From assembly GCA_902500825.1 (NCBI GenBank), contig CABVRX010000017.1, positions 1-64,000 of the forward strand: a stretch of 64,000 nt of DNA, in the 5' to 3' direction. This document shows, piece after piece, positions 23,390-33,141 of the stretch. How positions within the stretch are numbered: the stretch's first letter is position 1; the number at the start of each line of letters is the position of its first letter. The position numbers and the translations under genes are program-made. The notes under the pieces are model-generated. The model had not been told where the DNA came from. It was given only the letters and a program-made list of their open reading frames with translations, and made no database searches. This stretch comes from an uncultured Nitrospira sp. (lineage in GTDB: Bacteria; Nitrospirota; Nitrospiria; Nitrospirales; Nitrospiraceae).

Positions 23390-23926
23390 ATGTCCCGCAT
23401 TGGAAAAAAGCCGATTGCAATTCCGGGTGGAGTGGAAGTTAAAGTTGCCGGATCAACCGTATCCGTAAAAGGCCCGTTAGGCAAGCTGGATTGGTTACTT
23501 GTACAAGGGGTAGACGTTGTCGTCGATAACGGCCACGTCGTTGTCGGGCGTTCGAGTGACGATCGTAAACTGAGAGCGTTGCACGGGTTGACGCGTGCGG
23601 AATTGAGTAACATGATCTACGGAGTGACTAAGGGGTACGAACGTTCACTTGAAATTACCGGAGTGGGTTACAAGACTCAGATTCAGGGCCGAACATTAAG
23701 TTTCAATGTGGGCTACATCAATCCGGTGATCTACGAAGTGCCGACGGGTATCGATGTGAAAGTGGATAAGCAGACGCTTATCAACGTCAAGGGGGTTGAT
23801 AAACGCTTGGTGGGTCAGGTAGCGGCTGATCTGCGAGCGATTAAGCCGCCGGATGTCTATAAACAAAAAGGTGTTCGCTACGCGGGTGAGATATTGCGCA
23901 AGAAAGAAGGCAAGACCGGGAAATAG
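23390..23926 (+). CDS. rplF: 50S ribosomal protein L6
   Basis: Two-domain protein near the sarcin-ricin loop, 178 residues. Begins MSRIGKKPIAIPGGVEV; second domain has the signature PPDVYKQKGVRYAGE near the C-terminus. Canonical position between rpsH and rplR. Confidence 0.98.
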   Translation: MSRIGKKPIAIPGGVEVKVAGSTVSVKGPLGKLDWLLVQGVDVVVDNGHVVVGRSSDDRKLRALHGLTRAELSNMIYGVTKGYERSLEITGVGYKTQIQGRTLSFNVGYINPVIYEVPTGIDVKVDKQTLINVKGVDKRLVGQVAADLRAIKPPDVYKQKGVRYAGEILRKKEGKTGK

Positions 23927-23935
23927 GAATTGGCC

Positions 23936-24301
23936 ATGAATGCTGCAGACAAAGTTCGACAACTTGATCGACGGCGCCGGCGAGTGAGGCGTGTGATTCT
24001 GGGGACGGCAGAACGGCCGCGCTTGAATGTATTTAGGAGTACGACTCATATTTATGCCCAGATTATCGATGATATTCGTGGCGCTACCCTAGCGGCCGCG
24101 TCATCGCTTGATAAATCATTACGTAAGTCCCTCAAGTCGACCGGTGGAATTGAAGCGGCTAAGGCGGTCGGGAAATTGATCGCCGATCGTGCCAAGACCG
24201 CCAAGGTAAGCACCGTGGTTTTTGACCGAGGTGGCCGGATGTACCATGGCCGAATCAAGGCGCTTGCAGATGCGTCGCGTGAAGGGGGCTTGCAGTTTTA
24301 G
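23936..24301 (+). CDS. rplR: 50S ribosomal protein L18
   Basis: 5S rRNA-binding protein, 121 residues from ATG 23936, which has AGGA 7 bases upstream; a TTG two codons earlier is in frame but less likely. Arg-rich N-terminus ([12 protein letters not shown]), [18 protein letters not shown], and C-terminal [23 protein letters not shown] split region. Confidence 0.95.
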   Translation: MNAADKVRQLDRRRRRVRRVILGTAERPRLNVFRSTTHIYAQIIDDIRGATLAAASSLDKSLRKSLKSTGGIEAAKAVGKLIADRAKTAKVSTVVFDRGGRMYHGRIKALADASREGGLQF

Positions 24302-24386
24302 ATTAGGACTGGATACAAAGGCGATCCAAGAAGGCGTGTAGTCGTCCGCCGAACCGTAACTGAACTTAGGCCTGAGGGGTAAAAGC

Positions 24387-24896
24387 GTGCGAGTCAATCC
24401 CGATGAGTTAAACCTGAAAGATAAAGTCGTATTCATCAATCGTGTCGCCAAAGTTGTAAAAGGTGGGAAACGCTTCAACTTTTGTGCGCTCGTTGTGGTT
24501 GGTGATGGTCATGGTTGGGTTGGGATAGGCAAAGGGAAGGCCGCTGAGGTCCCGGTTGCAATTTCAAAGGCCGTCGAACAAGCTAAGAAACACCTCGTTC
24601 ACGTCCCGCTGAAGGGCGGAACCATTCCACATGAAGTACATGGTCTGTTCGGGGCGGAGCATGTGTTACTGAAGCCGGCCGTCGATGGAACCGGCATCAT
24701 TGCCGGAGGGGCGGTTCGTGCCGTGGTGGAACTGGTCGGTGCGCATAACGTCATTGCAAAAACATTGGGTCGTGGGAACCCTTTCAATACGGTTCGTGCA
24801 ACGCTGGACGGGCTCACCCAATTGAGAAATTTGGATGATGTTCTTCGTTTCCGTCGACAAGCAGTTGCCGAAGAGCGAGAAAGGGCTACGGTGTGA
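24387..24896 (+). CDS. rpsE: 30S ribosomal protein S5
   Basis: Decoding-fidelity protein, 169 residues, GTG start at 24387 with TGAGGGG 6 bases before. Signatures: [34 protein letters not shown], and [20 protein letters not shown]-type domain-2 sequence. Its stop overlaps the rpmD start by one base (TGATG). Confidence 0.97.
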   Translation: MRVNPDELNLKDKVVFINRVAKVVKGGKRFNFCALVVVGDGHGWVGIGKGKAAEVPVAISKAVEQAKKHLVHVPLKGGTIPHEVHGLFGAEHVLLKPAVDGTGIIAGGAVRAVVELVGAHNVIAKTLGRGNPFNTVRATLDGLTQLRNLDDVLRFRRQAVAEERERATV

Positions 24897-25114
24897 TGGG
24901 CTCAACAAAGGCATTAAAAACTCCAGGGCATGGTGTTCAAAGCGTGCGTGTGACGTTGCGACGCAGCCCTATTGGAACACCTCAGCGGCATCGTCTTGTA
25001 TTGCGTGGCTTGGGCCTGCGGCGTATTCGACAGACGGTTATCCGTCCCGACACGCCTCAGGTGCGAGGAATGATCCATAAAGTGGGCTATCTGCTCGAGG
25101 TTGGAAAGCCATGA
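24896..25114 (+). CDS. rpmD: 50S ribosomal protein L30
   Basis: Small 50S protein, 72 residues counted from ATG 24896, which shares its A with the rpsE stop. The family core [20 protein letters not shown] and [20 protein letters not shown] is visible with a C-terminal GYLLEV. The N-terminal ten residues are less conserved. Confidence 0.93.
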   Translation: MGSTKALKTPGHGVQSVRVTLRRSPIGTPQRHRLVLRGLGLRRIRQTVIRPDTPQVRGMIHKVGYLLEVGKP

Positions 25115-25560
25115 ATCTTCATGATTTAGCTCCTGCACAAGGAGCAAAGAAGCGACGGAAACGCATAGGACGGGGACCTGGGTCTGGTCATGGGAAGACC
25201 GCCACCAAGGGGCATAAGGGAATCTTGGCTCGATCTGGAGGTGGTAAGCGTCCAGGATTTGAGGGCGGGCAGATGCCATTGGTGCGCAGACTGCCCAAAT
25301 TCGGATTTACCAATCTGTCCCGGATAGAATATGCCATCGTCAACATTAAGAGTTTTGAACGGTGGGCCGGCAATGAGACGGTCACTCCTCAGGCCATGGT
25401 CGATGCTGGATTGGTGAAGCGGAAAAAGCTACCGATTAAAATTCTTGGCAATGGTGAGCTGAAGAAATCGCTCGTTGTTCAGGCACATAAGTTCAGTAAA
25501 TCGGCTGAAGCAAAGATCCAAGCAGCCGGAGGGCGAGTCGAGGTCATCGGCGGTGCTTGA
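25111..25560 (+). CDS. rplO: 50S ribosomal protein L15
   Basis: Late 50S assembly protein, 149 residues. It overlaps rpmD by 4 bases (ATGA). N-terminus [20 protein letters not shown], then [18 protein letters not shown] and [10 protein letters not shown]. The C-terminus carries GRVEVIGGA. secY starts inside its end. Confidence 0.97.
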   Translation: MNLHDLAPAQGAKKRRKRIGRGPGSGHGKTATKGHKGILARSGGGKRPGFEGGQMPLVRRLPKFGFTNLSRIEYAIVNIKSFERWAGNETVTPQAMVDAGLVKRKKLPIKILGNGELKKSLVVQAHKFSKSAEAKIQAAGGRVEVIGGA

Positions 25561-26872
25561 ACGGCTCCTGACCAGTTTCCAGAATATTTTTAAGATTCCC
25601 GAGCTGCGTACTCGTGTTCTTTTCACGCTCGGAATGCTGGTGGTGTATCGGATCGGGTCTCATATCCCGACTCCCGGTATCAACGGTGAAGCTCTTTCCG
25701 AGTTTCTGCAGAAACAGGGCGGAGCCTTGCTGGGGTTTCTCGACATTTTTTCAGGCGGATCATTATCCCGCTTGACGATCTTTGCGCTGGGCATTATGCC
25801 GTATATCAGCGCGTCGATCATCCTTCAATTGTTGACAGTCGTTGTCCCGCATTTGACCAAATTGGCCAAGGAGGGAGAACGAGGCCGGAAAAAAATCATT
25901 CAATATACCCGATTCGGGACGATCGGTATCGCGCTGATTCAAGGGTTTGGTATTGCGGTTGGGTTGGAACAAATGAATCAGGGAGCATTCGTGCTCAATG
26001 CCGGATGGGGATTCCGCCTCATGACGGTCATCACATTGACGGCCGGAACGGGTTTCCTCATGTGGCTCGGCGAACAGATCACTGAGCGGGGAATCGGTAA
26101 CGGAATCTCTTTAATCATTTTCGCCGGTATTGTCGCCAGATTGCCTGCGGCCGTGGCGCAGACCTACAATCTGTACGAAATCGGCCAGCTCAATGCGTTC
26201 TTATTGATCGGGTTGGCGCTATTGATGATCGGCGTTGTCGCCGCGATTGTTTTTTTAGAAAGCGGGCGACGGAAAATTCCGGTGCAGTATGCAAAGCGGG
26301 TGATCGGGCGACGGGTTTATGGAGGGCAGAGTACACACATTCCGTTGAAGATCAATACGGCCGGTGTGATTCCCCCCATATTTGCCTCGTCGATCATCGC
26401 GTTTCCTGCGACTATTGCGGGGTTTTTTGAGACGCCATGGGTGAAAGCAATCGGGGCTCAACTGGCTCCTGGATCGTTGCTCTACACGTTGATGTATGTG
26501 GGGCTCATCGTCTTTTTCTGTTTCTTCTATACCGCGGTGGTCCTTAACCCAGTCGATATGGCGGACAACATGAAAAAGTACGGAGGTTTTATTCCTGGCA
26601 TCAGGCCAGGTCAACGGACCTCCGACTACATCTACAATGTCCTCACGAAGATCACATTTGCCGGTTCCATCTATCTGGCCATCGTCTGTGTGATTCCTGA
26701 ATTTTTGATCTATAAGCTGAATGTTCCATTTTATTTTGGCGGTACGTCCTTGTTGATTGTCATAGGTGTGGGTCTTGATACCGCCCAGCAGATTGAATCC
26801 CATATGTTGATGCGGAATTACGAAGGATTTTTGGGCAAGGGTATGGCTCCGCTGCGCGGGAGAAGCGGTTAG
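25553..26872 (+). CDS. secY: Protein translocase subunit SecY
   Basis: Channel-forming subunit of the Sec translocon in the cytoplasmic membrane. The start is set at GTG 25553, overlapping rplO by 8 bases, giving 439 residues, the family size; the open frame to the left lies within rplO. About ten membrane spans are visible. Signatures: GSHIPTPGIN after TM1, the plug/TM2a region FSGGSLSRLTIFALGIMPYI, and the cytoplasmic loop GGFIPGIRPGQRTSDYI. Confidence 0.96.
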   Translation: MLERLLTSFQNIFKIPELRTRVLFTLGMLVVYRIGSHIPTPGINGEALSEFLQKQGGALLGFLDIFSGGSLSRLTIFALGIMPYISASIILQLLTVVVPHLTKLAKEGERGRKKIIQYTRFGTIGIALIQGFGIAVGLEQMNQGAFVLNAGWGFRLMTVITLTAGTGFLMWLGEQITERGIGNGISLIIFAGIVARLPAAVAQTYNLYEIGQLNAFLLIGLALLMIGVVAAIVFLESGRRKIPVQYAKRVIGRRVYGGQSTHIPLKINTAGVIPPIFASSIIAFPATIAGFFETPWVKAIGAQLAPGSLLYTLMYVGLIVFFCFFYTAVVLNPVDMADNMKKYGGFIPGIRPGQRTSDYIYNVLTKITFAGSIYLAIVCVIPEFLIYKLNVPFYFGGTSLLIVIGVGLDTAQQIESHMLMRNYEGFLGKGMAPLRGRSG

Positions 26873-26876
26873 GAAC

Positions 26877-27533
26877 ATGCGGCTCGTATTTCTCGGGGCT
26901 CCGGGTGTCGGGAAAGGCACGCAGGCTGATAAAGCCGCTGTTCAATATCGAATTCGTAAAATTTCGACCGGTGATTTGCTGCGAGAGGCAGTTCGAAATC
27001 AGACGCCTCTTGGCCTGGAAGCTAAAGAGCATATGGATCAAGGAAGGCTGGTTCCGGATTCAGTCGTCATAGGACTCGTACGGGAAAAATTGGCTGACCC
27101 ATTGTACGTCAACGGGTTTATTCTCGATGGGTTTCCAAGGACGGTCCCTCAGGCGGAAGCGCTTGCAAAGGTGCTCGACGAACGAAGTCTTCAGCTGGAT
27201 CGAGTGATTAATTTCATGGTTTCTCGATCAGAAATTGTGAAGCGATTGAGCGGACGTCGGAGCTGTCCCAAGTGTCAGGCGACCTATCATGTAGAGTTCG
27301 CTCCATCGAAGAGCGGCAGTCTATGTGGGCGGTGCGGAGAAACGTTGGTCCAGCGAAGTGACGATCGGCCAGAGGCGATTGAGACGCGCCTCCGTGTGTA
27401 TGAAGAGCAGACAGCGCCGTTGATCGACTTTTATGAGAAGAAGCGGCTATTGTCGCATCTTAATGGTGCTGAGACGGTTGATACGGTGTACCGCAACCTC
27501 GTGAAAGCGCTCGCGGCACCCCAGACGGCATGA
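26877..27533 (+). CDS. adk: Adenylate kinase, zinc-LID type
   Basis: Interconverts ATP + AMP and 2 ADP. The 218-residue product has the P-loop GAPGVGKGTQ (7-16), the AMP-site stretch GFILDGFPRT (80-89) and a LID domain with four cysteines (C130, C133, C150, C153) that would bind zinc. It starts 4 bases after secY and overlaps map by 4 bases, the usual secY-adk-map order. Confidence 0.97.
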   Translation: MRLVFLGAPGVGKGTQADKAAVQYRIRKISTGDLLREAVRNQTPLGLEAKEHMDQGRLVPDSVVIGLVREKLADPLYVNGFILDGFPRTVPQAEALAKVLDERSLQLDRVINFMVSRSEIVKRLSGRRSCPKCQATYHVEFAPSKSGSLCGRCGETLVQRSDDRPEAIETRLRVYEEQTAPLIDFYEKKRLLSHLNGAETVDTVYRNLVKALAAPQTA

Positions 27534-28288
27534 TCATTCTGAAAACGCCCGCCGAGATTGCGGTGATGGCAGAGGCGTCAAGAGTGGTGGCTGAAGCGCT
27601 CGCGATTGTGAAGAAAGCGGTCTGTCCGGGTATCAGCACGGAAGAACTGGATCGGATTGCCGAGGAGGCGATACGAGTCAGAGGGGCGATTCCAGCATTC
27701 AAAGGTTACAGGAATTATCCCAAGACCCTCTGTGCATCCGTGAATGAGCAGGTCGTTCACGGTATTCCTTCGAAGCGAAAGCTGCAAGAGGGGGATATCA
27801 TCGGGCTGGATCTCGGTGCTATTGTGGATGGGTTTTATGGGGATTCCGCGGTGACCGTGGCGGTTGGCCGGATCCGACAGGAGACGACAAAATTGGTTCA
27901 GGTGACTGAAGAGGCGCTCTATCTTGGGATCGAGCAGGCCGTGGTCGGCAACCGGTTGACGGATATCTCGAATGCTGTGCAACAACATGTCGAATCCGCT
28001 GGTTTCTCGGTTGTCACTGAGTTTGTGGGTCATGGGATTGGCCGACAACTTCATGAAGAGCCTCAAGTTCCTAACTATGGGAAGCGGGGTCAGGGGCCTC
28101 GATTTCAACCAGGTATGGTCCTGGCGATCGAGCCAATGGTGAATATGGGGCGCAGCGCCGTTCGTATTCTTGAGGATCGGTGGACTGCGGTCACGGTAGA
28201 TGGGAGCCTTTCTGCTCACTTCGAACACACGATCGCCGTCCAACCCAGCGGAGCGCCTCGTATTTTGAGTCAATTGGAAAAGAGATAG
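27530..28288 (+). CDS. map: Type I methionine aminopeptidase
   Basis: Removes the initiator methionine from nascent proteins. The 252-residue protein carries the five metal ligands in their family settings: the two Asp in [17 protein letters not shown], His in [13 protein letters not shown], Glu in AIEPMVNMG and Glu in HFEHTIAV. The ATG overlaps the adk stop by 4 bases. No zinc-finger extension, so type Ia. Confidence 0.97.
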   Translation: MIILKTPAEIAVMAEASRVVAEALAIVKKAVCPGISTEELDRIAEEAIRVRGAIPAFKGYRNYPKTLCASVNEQVVHGIPSKRKLQEGDIIGLDLGAIVDGFYGDSAVTVAVGRIRQETTKLVQVTEEALYLGIEQAVVGNRLTDISNAVQQHVESAGFSVVTEFVGHGIGRQLHEEPQVPNYGKRGQGPRFQPGMVLAIEPMVNMGRSAVRILEDRWTAVTVDGSLSAHFEHTIAVQPSGAPRILSQLEKR

Positions 28289-28320
28289 ATTTAATTCCTC
28301 AGGAAAGAATACAGAAGGAC

Positions 28321-28539
28321 GTGGCAAAAGAAGACATTATTGAAGTCCAGGGCTCGGTAGCAGAGACGCTTCCTAACGCCATGTTTCGGGTCAAGCTGGA
28401 TAACGGCCATGTCATATTGGCTCACATCTCGGGGAAAATGCGGATGCATTTTATCCGTATCCTTCCCGGCGATAAGGTCACGGTGGAAATGTCACCATAC
28501 GATTTGACCAGGGGCCGAATTACCTATCGCTTCAAGTAA
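28321..28539 (+). CDS. infA: Translation initiation factor IF-1
   Basis: OB-fold factor that occupies the 30S A site during initiation. 72 residues from GTG 28321 ([13 protein letters not shown]); the longer open frame upstream overlaps the end of map and lacks family sequence. Signatures: [19 protein letters not shown] and the C-terminal GRITYRFK. Confidence 0.96.
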   Translation: MAKEDIIEVQGSVAETLPNAMFRVKLDNGHVILAHISGKMRMHFIRILPGDKVTVEMSPYDLTRGRITYRFK

Positions 28540-28557
28540 CGGGAGTGGCGAATTGTC

Positions 28558-28671
28558 ATGAAGGTCAAATCATCTGTGAAGCCCATATGTGCCAAATGCA
28601 AGGTTGTGCGTCGTCGGGGGGTCGTGCGGATTCTATGCAAAAATCCACGTCATAAGCAGCGACAAGGATAG
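28558..28671 (+). CDS. rpmJ: 50S ribosomal protein L36 (zinc form)
   Basis: The smallest 50S protein, 37 residues, read directly from the sequence. [15 protein letters not shown] opens it and NPRHKQRQG closes it. The zinc ligands C11, C14, C27 and H32 are present. It lies 18 bases after infA and before rpsM, the canonical place. GGGAGTGG precedes the ATG. Confidence 0.96.
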   Translation: MKVKSSVKPICAKCKVVRRRGVVRILCKNPRHKQRQG

Positions 28672-28764
28672 ATTGAGGAGTCTCGATCTGTCACTCGTGA
28701 GCTCCGAGCTGGTATGACAGGCGGTTGACGATCTAGTGCGCAGTACTCATACGCGGGAGGAAGA

Positions 28765-29163
28765 ATGGCACGTATTGCCGGCATCGATTTACCACGGAAT
28801 AAGAGAACAGATATCGGATTGAGCTACATCTATGGAATCGGGCGCATATCCGCTCAAAAGATTCTCAATGAAGCGGGGATCGATGGAGCGATCCGCGTCA
28901 AGGACCTGAGCGAAGACAAGATCGTCAAATTGCGTGAAATTATTGAGCGTGATTACCGAGTTGAAGGAGATCTACGCAAAGAAGTCTCGCTGAATATCAA
29001 GCGGCTGGTCGATACGGGAACCTATCGAGGATTGCGTCATCGTAAAGGCCTGCCGGTCCGCGGACAACGAACCAAGACCAATGCTCGGACGCGTAAAGGA
29101 CGTCGCGCAGGCGTCAGTAGCAAGCCGAGACCTACGGTGACCAAAGGGGCTTCAAGTACCTAG
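28765..29163 (+). CDS. rpsM: 30S ribosomal protein S13
   Basis: Head protein bridging to the 50S subunit, 132 residues, slightly longer at the C-terminus than the usual 118-125. Signatures: [34 protein letters not shown] and [29 protein letters not shown] precedes the ATG. It opens the alpha group. Confidence 0.97.
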   Translation: MARIAGIDLPRNKRTDIGLSYIYGIGRISAQKILNEAGIDGAIRVKDLSEDKIVKLREIIERDYRVEGDLRKEVSLNIKRLVDTGTYRGLRHRKGLPVRGQRTKTNARTRKGRRAGVSSKPRPTVTKGASST

Positions 29164-29190
29164 TTTGCCGATACAGCCGGAGGAGTTTTC

Positions 29191-29574
29191 ATGAGCGTCA
29201 AAAAAGGGAAAAAGAAAGAACGTCGGATTGTTCAGAGTGGAGTGGCGCATGTTCAGGCGTCATTCAACAATACGATTGTGACAATCACCGACATGAGCGG
29301 AAACACGGTGGTATGGGCAAGCGCAGGCAATCAAGGGTTCAAAGGATCGAGGAAGAGCACGCCCTTTGCTGCTCAGCGGGCGGGTGAAGCTGCTGCGCGA
29401 AAGGCCATGGAAAGTGGTATGCGGCAAGTCGATGTGTATGTGAATGGACCAGGCTCGGGTCGAGAGTCAGCGATCCGTTCACTTCAAGGAGCGGGTTTGC
29501 GGATCAATTTGATTCGCGACGTCACGCCGATTCCGCATAATGGGTGCCGCCCTCCAAAGCGGCGGCGCGTGTGA
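29191..29574 (+). CDS. rpsK: 30S ribosomal protein S11
   Basis: Platform protein at the mRNA exit, 127 residues. Signatures: [34 protein letters not shown] and the C-terminal [27 protein letters not shown] precedes the ATG. An 86-base gap separates it from rpsD. Confidence 0.98.
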   Translation: MSVKKGKKKERRIVQSGVAHVQASFNNTIVTITDMSGNTVVWASAGNQGFKGSRKSTPFAAQRAGEAAARKAMESGMRQVDVYVNGPGSGRESAIRSLQGAGLRINLIRDVTPIPHNGCRPPKRRRV

Positions 29575-29660
29575 CGCCATGCATGGATGGTCGGCGTGGC
29601 TGAGCAAGGCCCATGACCTATTTGGGGTGAATCAGTAAGCTATTTTGCGAGGAGGAAGCA

Positions 29661-30287
29661 GTGGCAAAGTATCGTGGTCCAGTCTGTCGGTTGTGTCGGC
29701 GAGAAGGTGAGAAGCTCTTTCTCAAGGGCACGCGCTGTATGACGGAAAAATGCGCCATCGAGCGCAGGAGTTACCCGCCTGGCCAACATGGGCAGGGGCG
29801 GCAGCGAACCTCAGATTATAGTCTGCAGTTGCGGGAAAAACAGAAGTTGCGTCGAATCTACGGACTTCAGGAACGCCAATTCCGCGGCGTCTTCGAACGT
29901 GCAGAGCGACAGACCGGCGTTACGGGCGATGCCCTGTTGCGTTTGCTCGAATGTCGCTTGGACAATGTCGCGTATCGCTTGGGTTTCGGTGCTTCACGCA
30001 AGCAAGCTCGTCAGATGGTGAGCCATGGCCATTTTACGATAAACGGTAAGAAGATCACGGTGGCCGGGGCGCTGGTGAAACCGGGAGATGTGATCGAAAT
30101 TCGCGAACGAAGCCGGGACTTGGCCGCAATCCAGGCGGCATTGGAATCGGTTGATAGCCGAGGCATTCCTGATTGGCTTGAGCTTGACAAGGGAGCGTTC
30201 AAGGGCACCGTGCGAGCATTGCCGGCCAAGGAACAGATCGCATTGCCAGTCAATGAACAGATGGTGGTGGAGTTGTACTCGCGGTAG
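29661..30287 (+). CDS. rpsD: 30S ribosomal protein S4 (zinc form)
   Basis: Primary 16S rRNA-binding protein, 208 residues, GTG start after GAGGAGGAAG. It keeps the N-terminal zinc cysteines C9, C12, C26 and C31, then KQKLRRIYGLQERQFR and the S4 RNA-binding domain (RLDNVAYRLGFGASRKQARQ and GHFTINGKK). With S14 type Z and L36, three zinc-form ribosomal proteins occur in this cluster. Confidence 0.97.
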   Translation: MAKYRGPVCRLCRREGEKLFLKGTRCMTEKCAIERRSYPPGQHGQGRQRTSDYSLQLREKQKLRRIYGLQERQFRGVFERAERQTGVTGDALLRLLECRLDNVAYRLGFGASRKQARQMVSHGHFTINGKKITVAGALVKPGDVIEIRERSRDLAAIQAALESVDSRGIPDWLELDKGAFKGTVRALPAKEQIALPVNEQMVVELYSR

Positions 30288-30368
30288 TCCGCCGGTCTGA
30301 GGTACGTTCTTTCGACATCGGCGTTTCCTGCCGATGTCTTAGTCACTCGATGGTATGGAGGGTGGGTC

Positions 30369-31370
30369 ATGATCAAAGCGATGAAAGACTTTCAGATCCC
30401 AATGCGGGTGGAAGTCGACAAGGATGCACATTCTCCCATATTTGGGCGATTCACCACGGAAGCGTTTGAACGGGGGTTTGGCACCACAATTGGTAATGCC
30501 CTCCGTCGCATTTTGCTGTCGTCGCTTACGGGGGCTGCGGTGACCACCGTTAAGATTGAAGGGGTTGTGCACGAGTTTTCGACGATTTCCGGTGTCACGG
30601 AAGACGTGACGGCAATCATCCTGAATGTCAAGAGCTTGCGACTGGCGCTCCACACGGATAAACCGAAGACGATACGGCTGAAAAAGAAGGGGCCTGGAGA
30701 AGCAAAAGGGTCCGACATTCTTCACGATGGCGACGTGACGATTCTGACGCCTGATTTGCATATTGCCACTCTCGACAAGGATGCGACTCTGGACATCGAG
30801 ATGACTGTGAAACACGGCCGTGGTTATGTGCCGGCCGAGCGTAACAAAGAAGAGGGATTGCCGATCGGGGTTATCGCCATCGATTCCGTCTTCTCTCCGA
30901 TCAGGAGAGTCAATTTCCATGTCGAAAACGCGCGGGTCGGCCGTATGACCGACTATGACAAACTGACGATGGAGATCTGGACCGACGGTACCATCAGCCC
31001 TCGTGACGCCCTCTCTACGGGGGCTGGGATTTTACGCGAACATCTGGATATTTTTATCAATCCGGAAGAGCGCAACGAAGGGAAGAGCGAAGCAGGTTAC
31101 GAGGAATCTCAGCGAGAAGTGAATAAGAATCTCTCTCGTAGCGTGAATGAGTTAGAATTATCTGTTCGCGCGGCCAATTGCCTGAAGAACGCGAATATCA
31201 AAACGATCGCCGATCTCGTGCAAAAGTCAGAAGGTGAGATGCTCAGGACAAAGAACTTCGGGAAAAAGTCCCTCAACGAGATTAAGGAAATCCTTTCTGA
31301 GATGGGGCTTTCGTTAGGAACGAAGGTAGAGGCTGCGTCTCCACACAATGGAAGCCCGAAACCTGAATGA
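30369..31370 (+). CDS. rpoA: DNA-directed RNA polymerase subunit alpha
   Basis: Alpha subunit that assembles beta and beta' and contacts activators and UP elements. 333 residues. N-terminal domain has [16 protein letters not shown] and [18 protein letters not shown]; the C-terminal domain has [19 protein letters not shown]-like sequence ending [16 protein letters not shown], including the DNA-contacting region. rplQ follows after 24 bases. Confidence 0.98.
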   Translation: MIKAMKDFQIPMRVEVDKDAHSPIFGRFTTEAFERGFGTTIGNALRRILLSSLTGAAVTTVKIEGVVHEFSTISGVTEDVTAIILNVKSLRLALHTDKPKTIRLKKKGPGEAKGSDILHDGDVTILTPDLHIATLDKDATLDIEMTVKHGRGYVPAERNKEEGLPIGVIAIDSVFSPIRRVNFHVENARVGRMTDYDKLTMEIWTDGTISPRDALSTGAGILREHLDIFINPEERNEGKSEAGYEESQREVNKNLSRSVNELELSVRAANCLKNANIKTIADLVQKSEGEMLRTKNFGKKSLNEIKEILSEMGLSLGTKVEAASPHNGSPKPE

Positions 31371-31394
31371 TGCTTTCCAATCAAGAGGACTACC

Positions 31395-31826
31395 GTGCGA
31401 CATAGAAAAAAGGGGCGACAACTTGGACGTCAGACGAAGCATCGGGGGGCGTTGTTTCGGAATTTAGTGACCTCGTTGTTAGACCAAGAGCGAATCGAGA
31501 CCACAGGAGCCAAGGCTAAAGAGATACGAGGGTTTACCGACCGCATGATCACCCTTGGCAAAGAAGGTACGCTGCCTGCTCGCCGACGAGCCTTAGGGTT
31601 TCTTCGCAGCAAGGCTGTTGTGTCTAAACTATTTAGCGATGTGGCGATCAGATTCAAAGATCGATCCGGGGGGTACACTAGGATCGTCAAAACTCGTCGC
31701 CGCATTGGCGATGCGGCTGAAATGGTTGCCATCGAATTGGTTTCTCGTCAAGAGCTAGCCGCAAAGAAAAAAACGGATGCTCGTACGGCTCAGCCTGCCC
31801 CTACCGAGAGCGGAACATCGGCATAG
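31395..31826 (+). CDS. rplQ: 50S ribosomal protein L17
   Basis: 50S protein near the tunnel exit, 143 residues from GTG 31395, with AGAGGA upstream. Signatures: [33 protein letters not shown] and [17 protein letters not shown]. Last gene of the expression-machinery block; an intrinsic terminator follows 35 bases later. Confidence 0.97.
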   Translation: MRHRKKGRQLGRQTKHRGALFRNLVTSLLDQERIETTGAKAKEIRGFTDRMITLGKEGTLPARRRALGFLRSKAVVSKLFSDVAIRFKDRSGGYTRIVKTRRRIGDAAEMVAIELVSRQELAAKKKTDARTAQPAPTESGTSA

Positions 31827-31860
31827 TCTTTAGTCACGAATAGTTACCTGCCAATCGGGA

Positions 31861-31893
31861 GACTCCCATGTGCGGCACATGGGAGTCTTTTTA
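31861..31893 (+). terminator. Intrinsic terminator after rplQ
   Basis: A perfect 12-bp stem (GACTCCCATGTG / CACATGGGAGTC) with a 3-base CGG loop is followed by TTTTTA. It ends the long ribosomal transcription block. Confidence 0.93.
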
Positions 31894-31988
31894 TTTCCAG
31901 TTCCCCGGAGGACGTTTACTTGACAGGTCGTGCATGCTACGATCATGCCAGCTTTTGTCGTCTATATACTTCGAGGAATTTCGAGAGC

Positions 31989-32561
31989 ATGTGGGAGCCT
32001 GTAGCGAGACGGACTCTTCTCACGTTGAGCGTGCTGCTAGCCACATTCCTTGGCTATCTTCTCTTCAGAAATGCAGATTCAGCGCCGGGTAGCCGGCCCC
32101 TTGCCCCAGAATCGATTGAACAAGCGGATGCCAAGATCGAGGAGTTCATCTTTACACAATCGAAAGGCGATGTCGTCCAGTGGCAGATGCAGGCTAAACA
32201 GGCCAGACTATTCGAACAAGATAAGCGCGCCGTACTGCGCGATGTTGCCTTCACCTTCTACGGCGCAGGAGGAGAGGAGGTAACCGTGCACGGGGAAGAG
32301 GGGATGCTGGATACTGCCACCAAGAATTTCAGATTAGCCAACCGCCAAACGCCTGTTGTTGTGGTAACTAGAAGCGGCTATACGATTTATACCAACCACT
32401 TGGTATGGACGGACCACGCACGAGAAATTCGGACAGACGATCCTGTGCGGATGGTGGGGCATGGGCTGGAGGTGAAGGGACAAGGACTGCTTGGGCGAAT
32501 GGAATCCGAAGAATTTGAGGTTTTACAGGATGTGCATGTGGATCTGGCTCCTTCTTCTTAG
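31989..32561 (+). CDS. lptC: LPS export ABC transporter periplasmic protein LptC
   Basis: Bitopic inner-membrane protein that passes LPS from LptBFG to LptA. From ATG 31989 the protein is 190 residues with one N-terminal membrane span (LLTLSVLLATFLGYLLF) and a periplasmic beta-jellyroll region that fits the LptC/YrbK family (EEVTVHGEEGMLDTATKNF). The frame is open from 31920 but that extension lacks hydrophobic or conserved sequence. It overlaps lptA by 32 bases and is followed by lptB, which supports the assignment. Confidence 0.88.
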   Translation: MWEPVARRTLLTLSVLLATFLGYLLFRNADSAPGSRPLAPESIEQADAKIEEFIFTQSKGDVVQWQMQAKQARLFEQDKRAVLRDVAFTFYGAGGEEVTVHGEEGMLDTATKNFRLANRQTPVVVVTRSGYTIYTNHLVWTDHAREIRTDDPVRMVGHGLEVKGQGLLGRMESEEFEVLQDVHVDLAPSS

Positions 32562-33141
32562 TGTCTGCTTTGTCGGATCCACTTCGGCGGCTCCCTCAAC
32601 GGAATCTGTGAATCTGAAGAGGAGTGTGGAGGCGCCCGGTGTTCCAACCACCATCACGTCCAAGAAAATGACGGTAAGAAATCAGGACAGCCAGGCAGTT
32701 TTTGAGGAAACAGTTGTGCTGACCAGAGGCCCGCTCATCGTTCACTCGGATAAGATGGTCGTGTTATTCAATCCGCGAAATCCTGACTCCCCGAGACCAA
32801 CCGGCGGAGGATCGGATCACCGTGAATCTGTTCGGAGTTCCTCGGTTTCCACAGAGCACAACACGGGGTCGACGATGTCGAATCGTTCCGTGACTCGTGT
32901 TGAAGCGACCGGCGACACCCATCGTGTCAAGATCAAGTACGAGAACGGCAACGCGACTTGCCAAAAAGCCGTGTATTTCGTCGACGATGAGAAGATTGTA
33001 TTGACGGGTGATCCTGTCGCTTGGGAAAAGGGCACACGTGTCAGCGGTAAACAGATTACGCTTTTTTTGACAGAAGAACGGAGCGTGGTTGAAGGGGGCT
33101 CCCATGTTCGCATCGAAGGCGAGGGGGTGAGCCGTCCATGA
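32530..33141 (+). CDS. lptA: LPS transport periplasmic protein LptA
   Basis: Periplasmic bridge protein for LPS. The 203-residue protein begins with a signal peptide (WIWLLLLSVCFVGSTSAA, cleavage after the Ala-Ala region). The OstA-like beta-jellyroll follows: ITSKKMTVRNQDSQAVFEE, VHSDKMVVLFNPR, VFYVDDEKIVLTGDPVAWE-type repeats. A Ser/Thr-rich insertion (about residues 86-120) interrupts the fold. ATG 32530 has GAGG 9 bases upstream; ATG 32536 is an alternative. It overlaps lptB by 4 bases. Confidence 0.88.
   Translation: MCMWIWLLLLSVCFVGSTSAAPSTESVNLKRSVEAPGVPTTITSKKMTVRNQDSQAVFEETVVLTRGPLIVHSDKMVVLFNPRNPDSPRPTGGGSDHRESVRSSSVSTEHNTGSTMSNRSVTRVEATGDTHRVKIKYENGNATCQKAVYFVDDEKIVLTGDPVAWEKGTRVSGKQITLFLTEERSVVEGGSHVRIEGEGVSRP

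Noticed and set aside
31920-31943. TTGACA followed by TACGAT before lptC
   Set aside because: The spacer is only 12 bases, and no acceptable -10 occurs at 16-18 bases, so it was not listed as a promoter.
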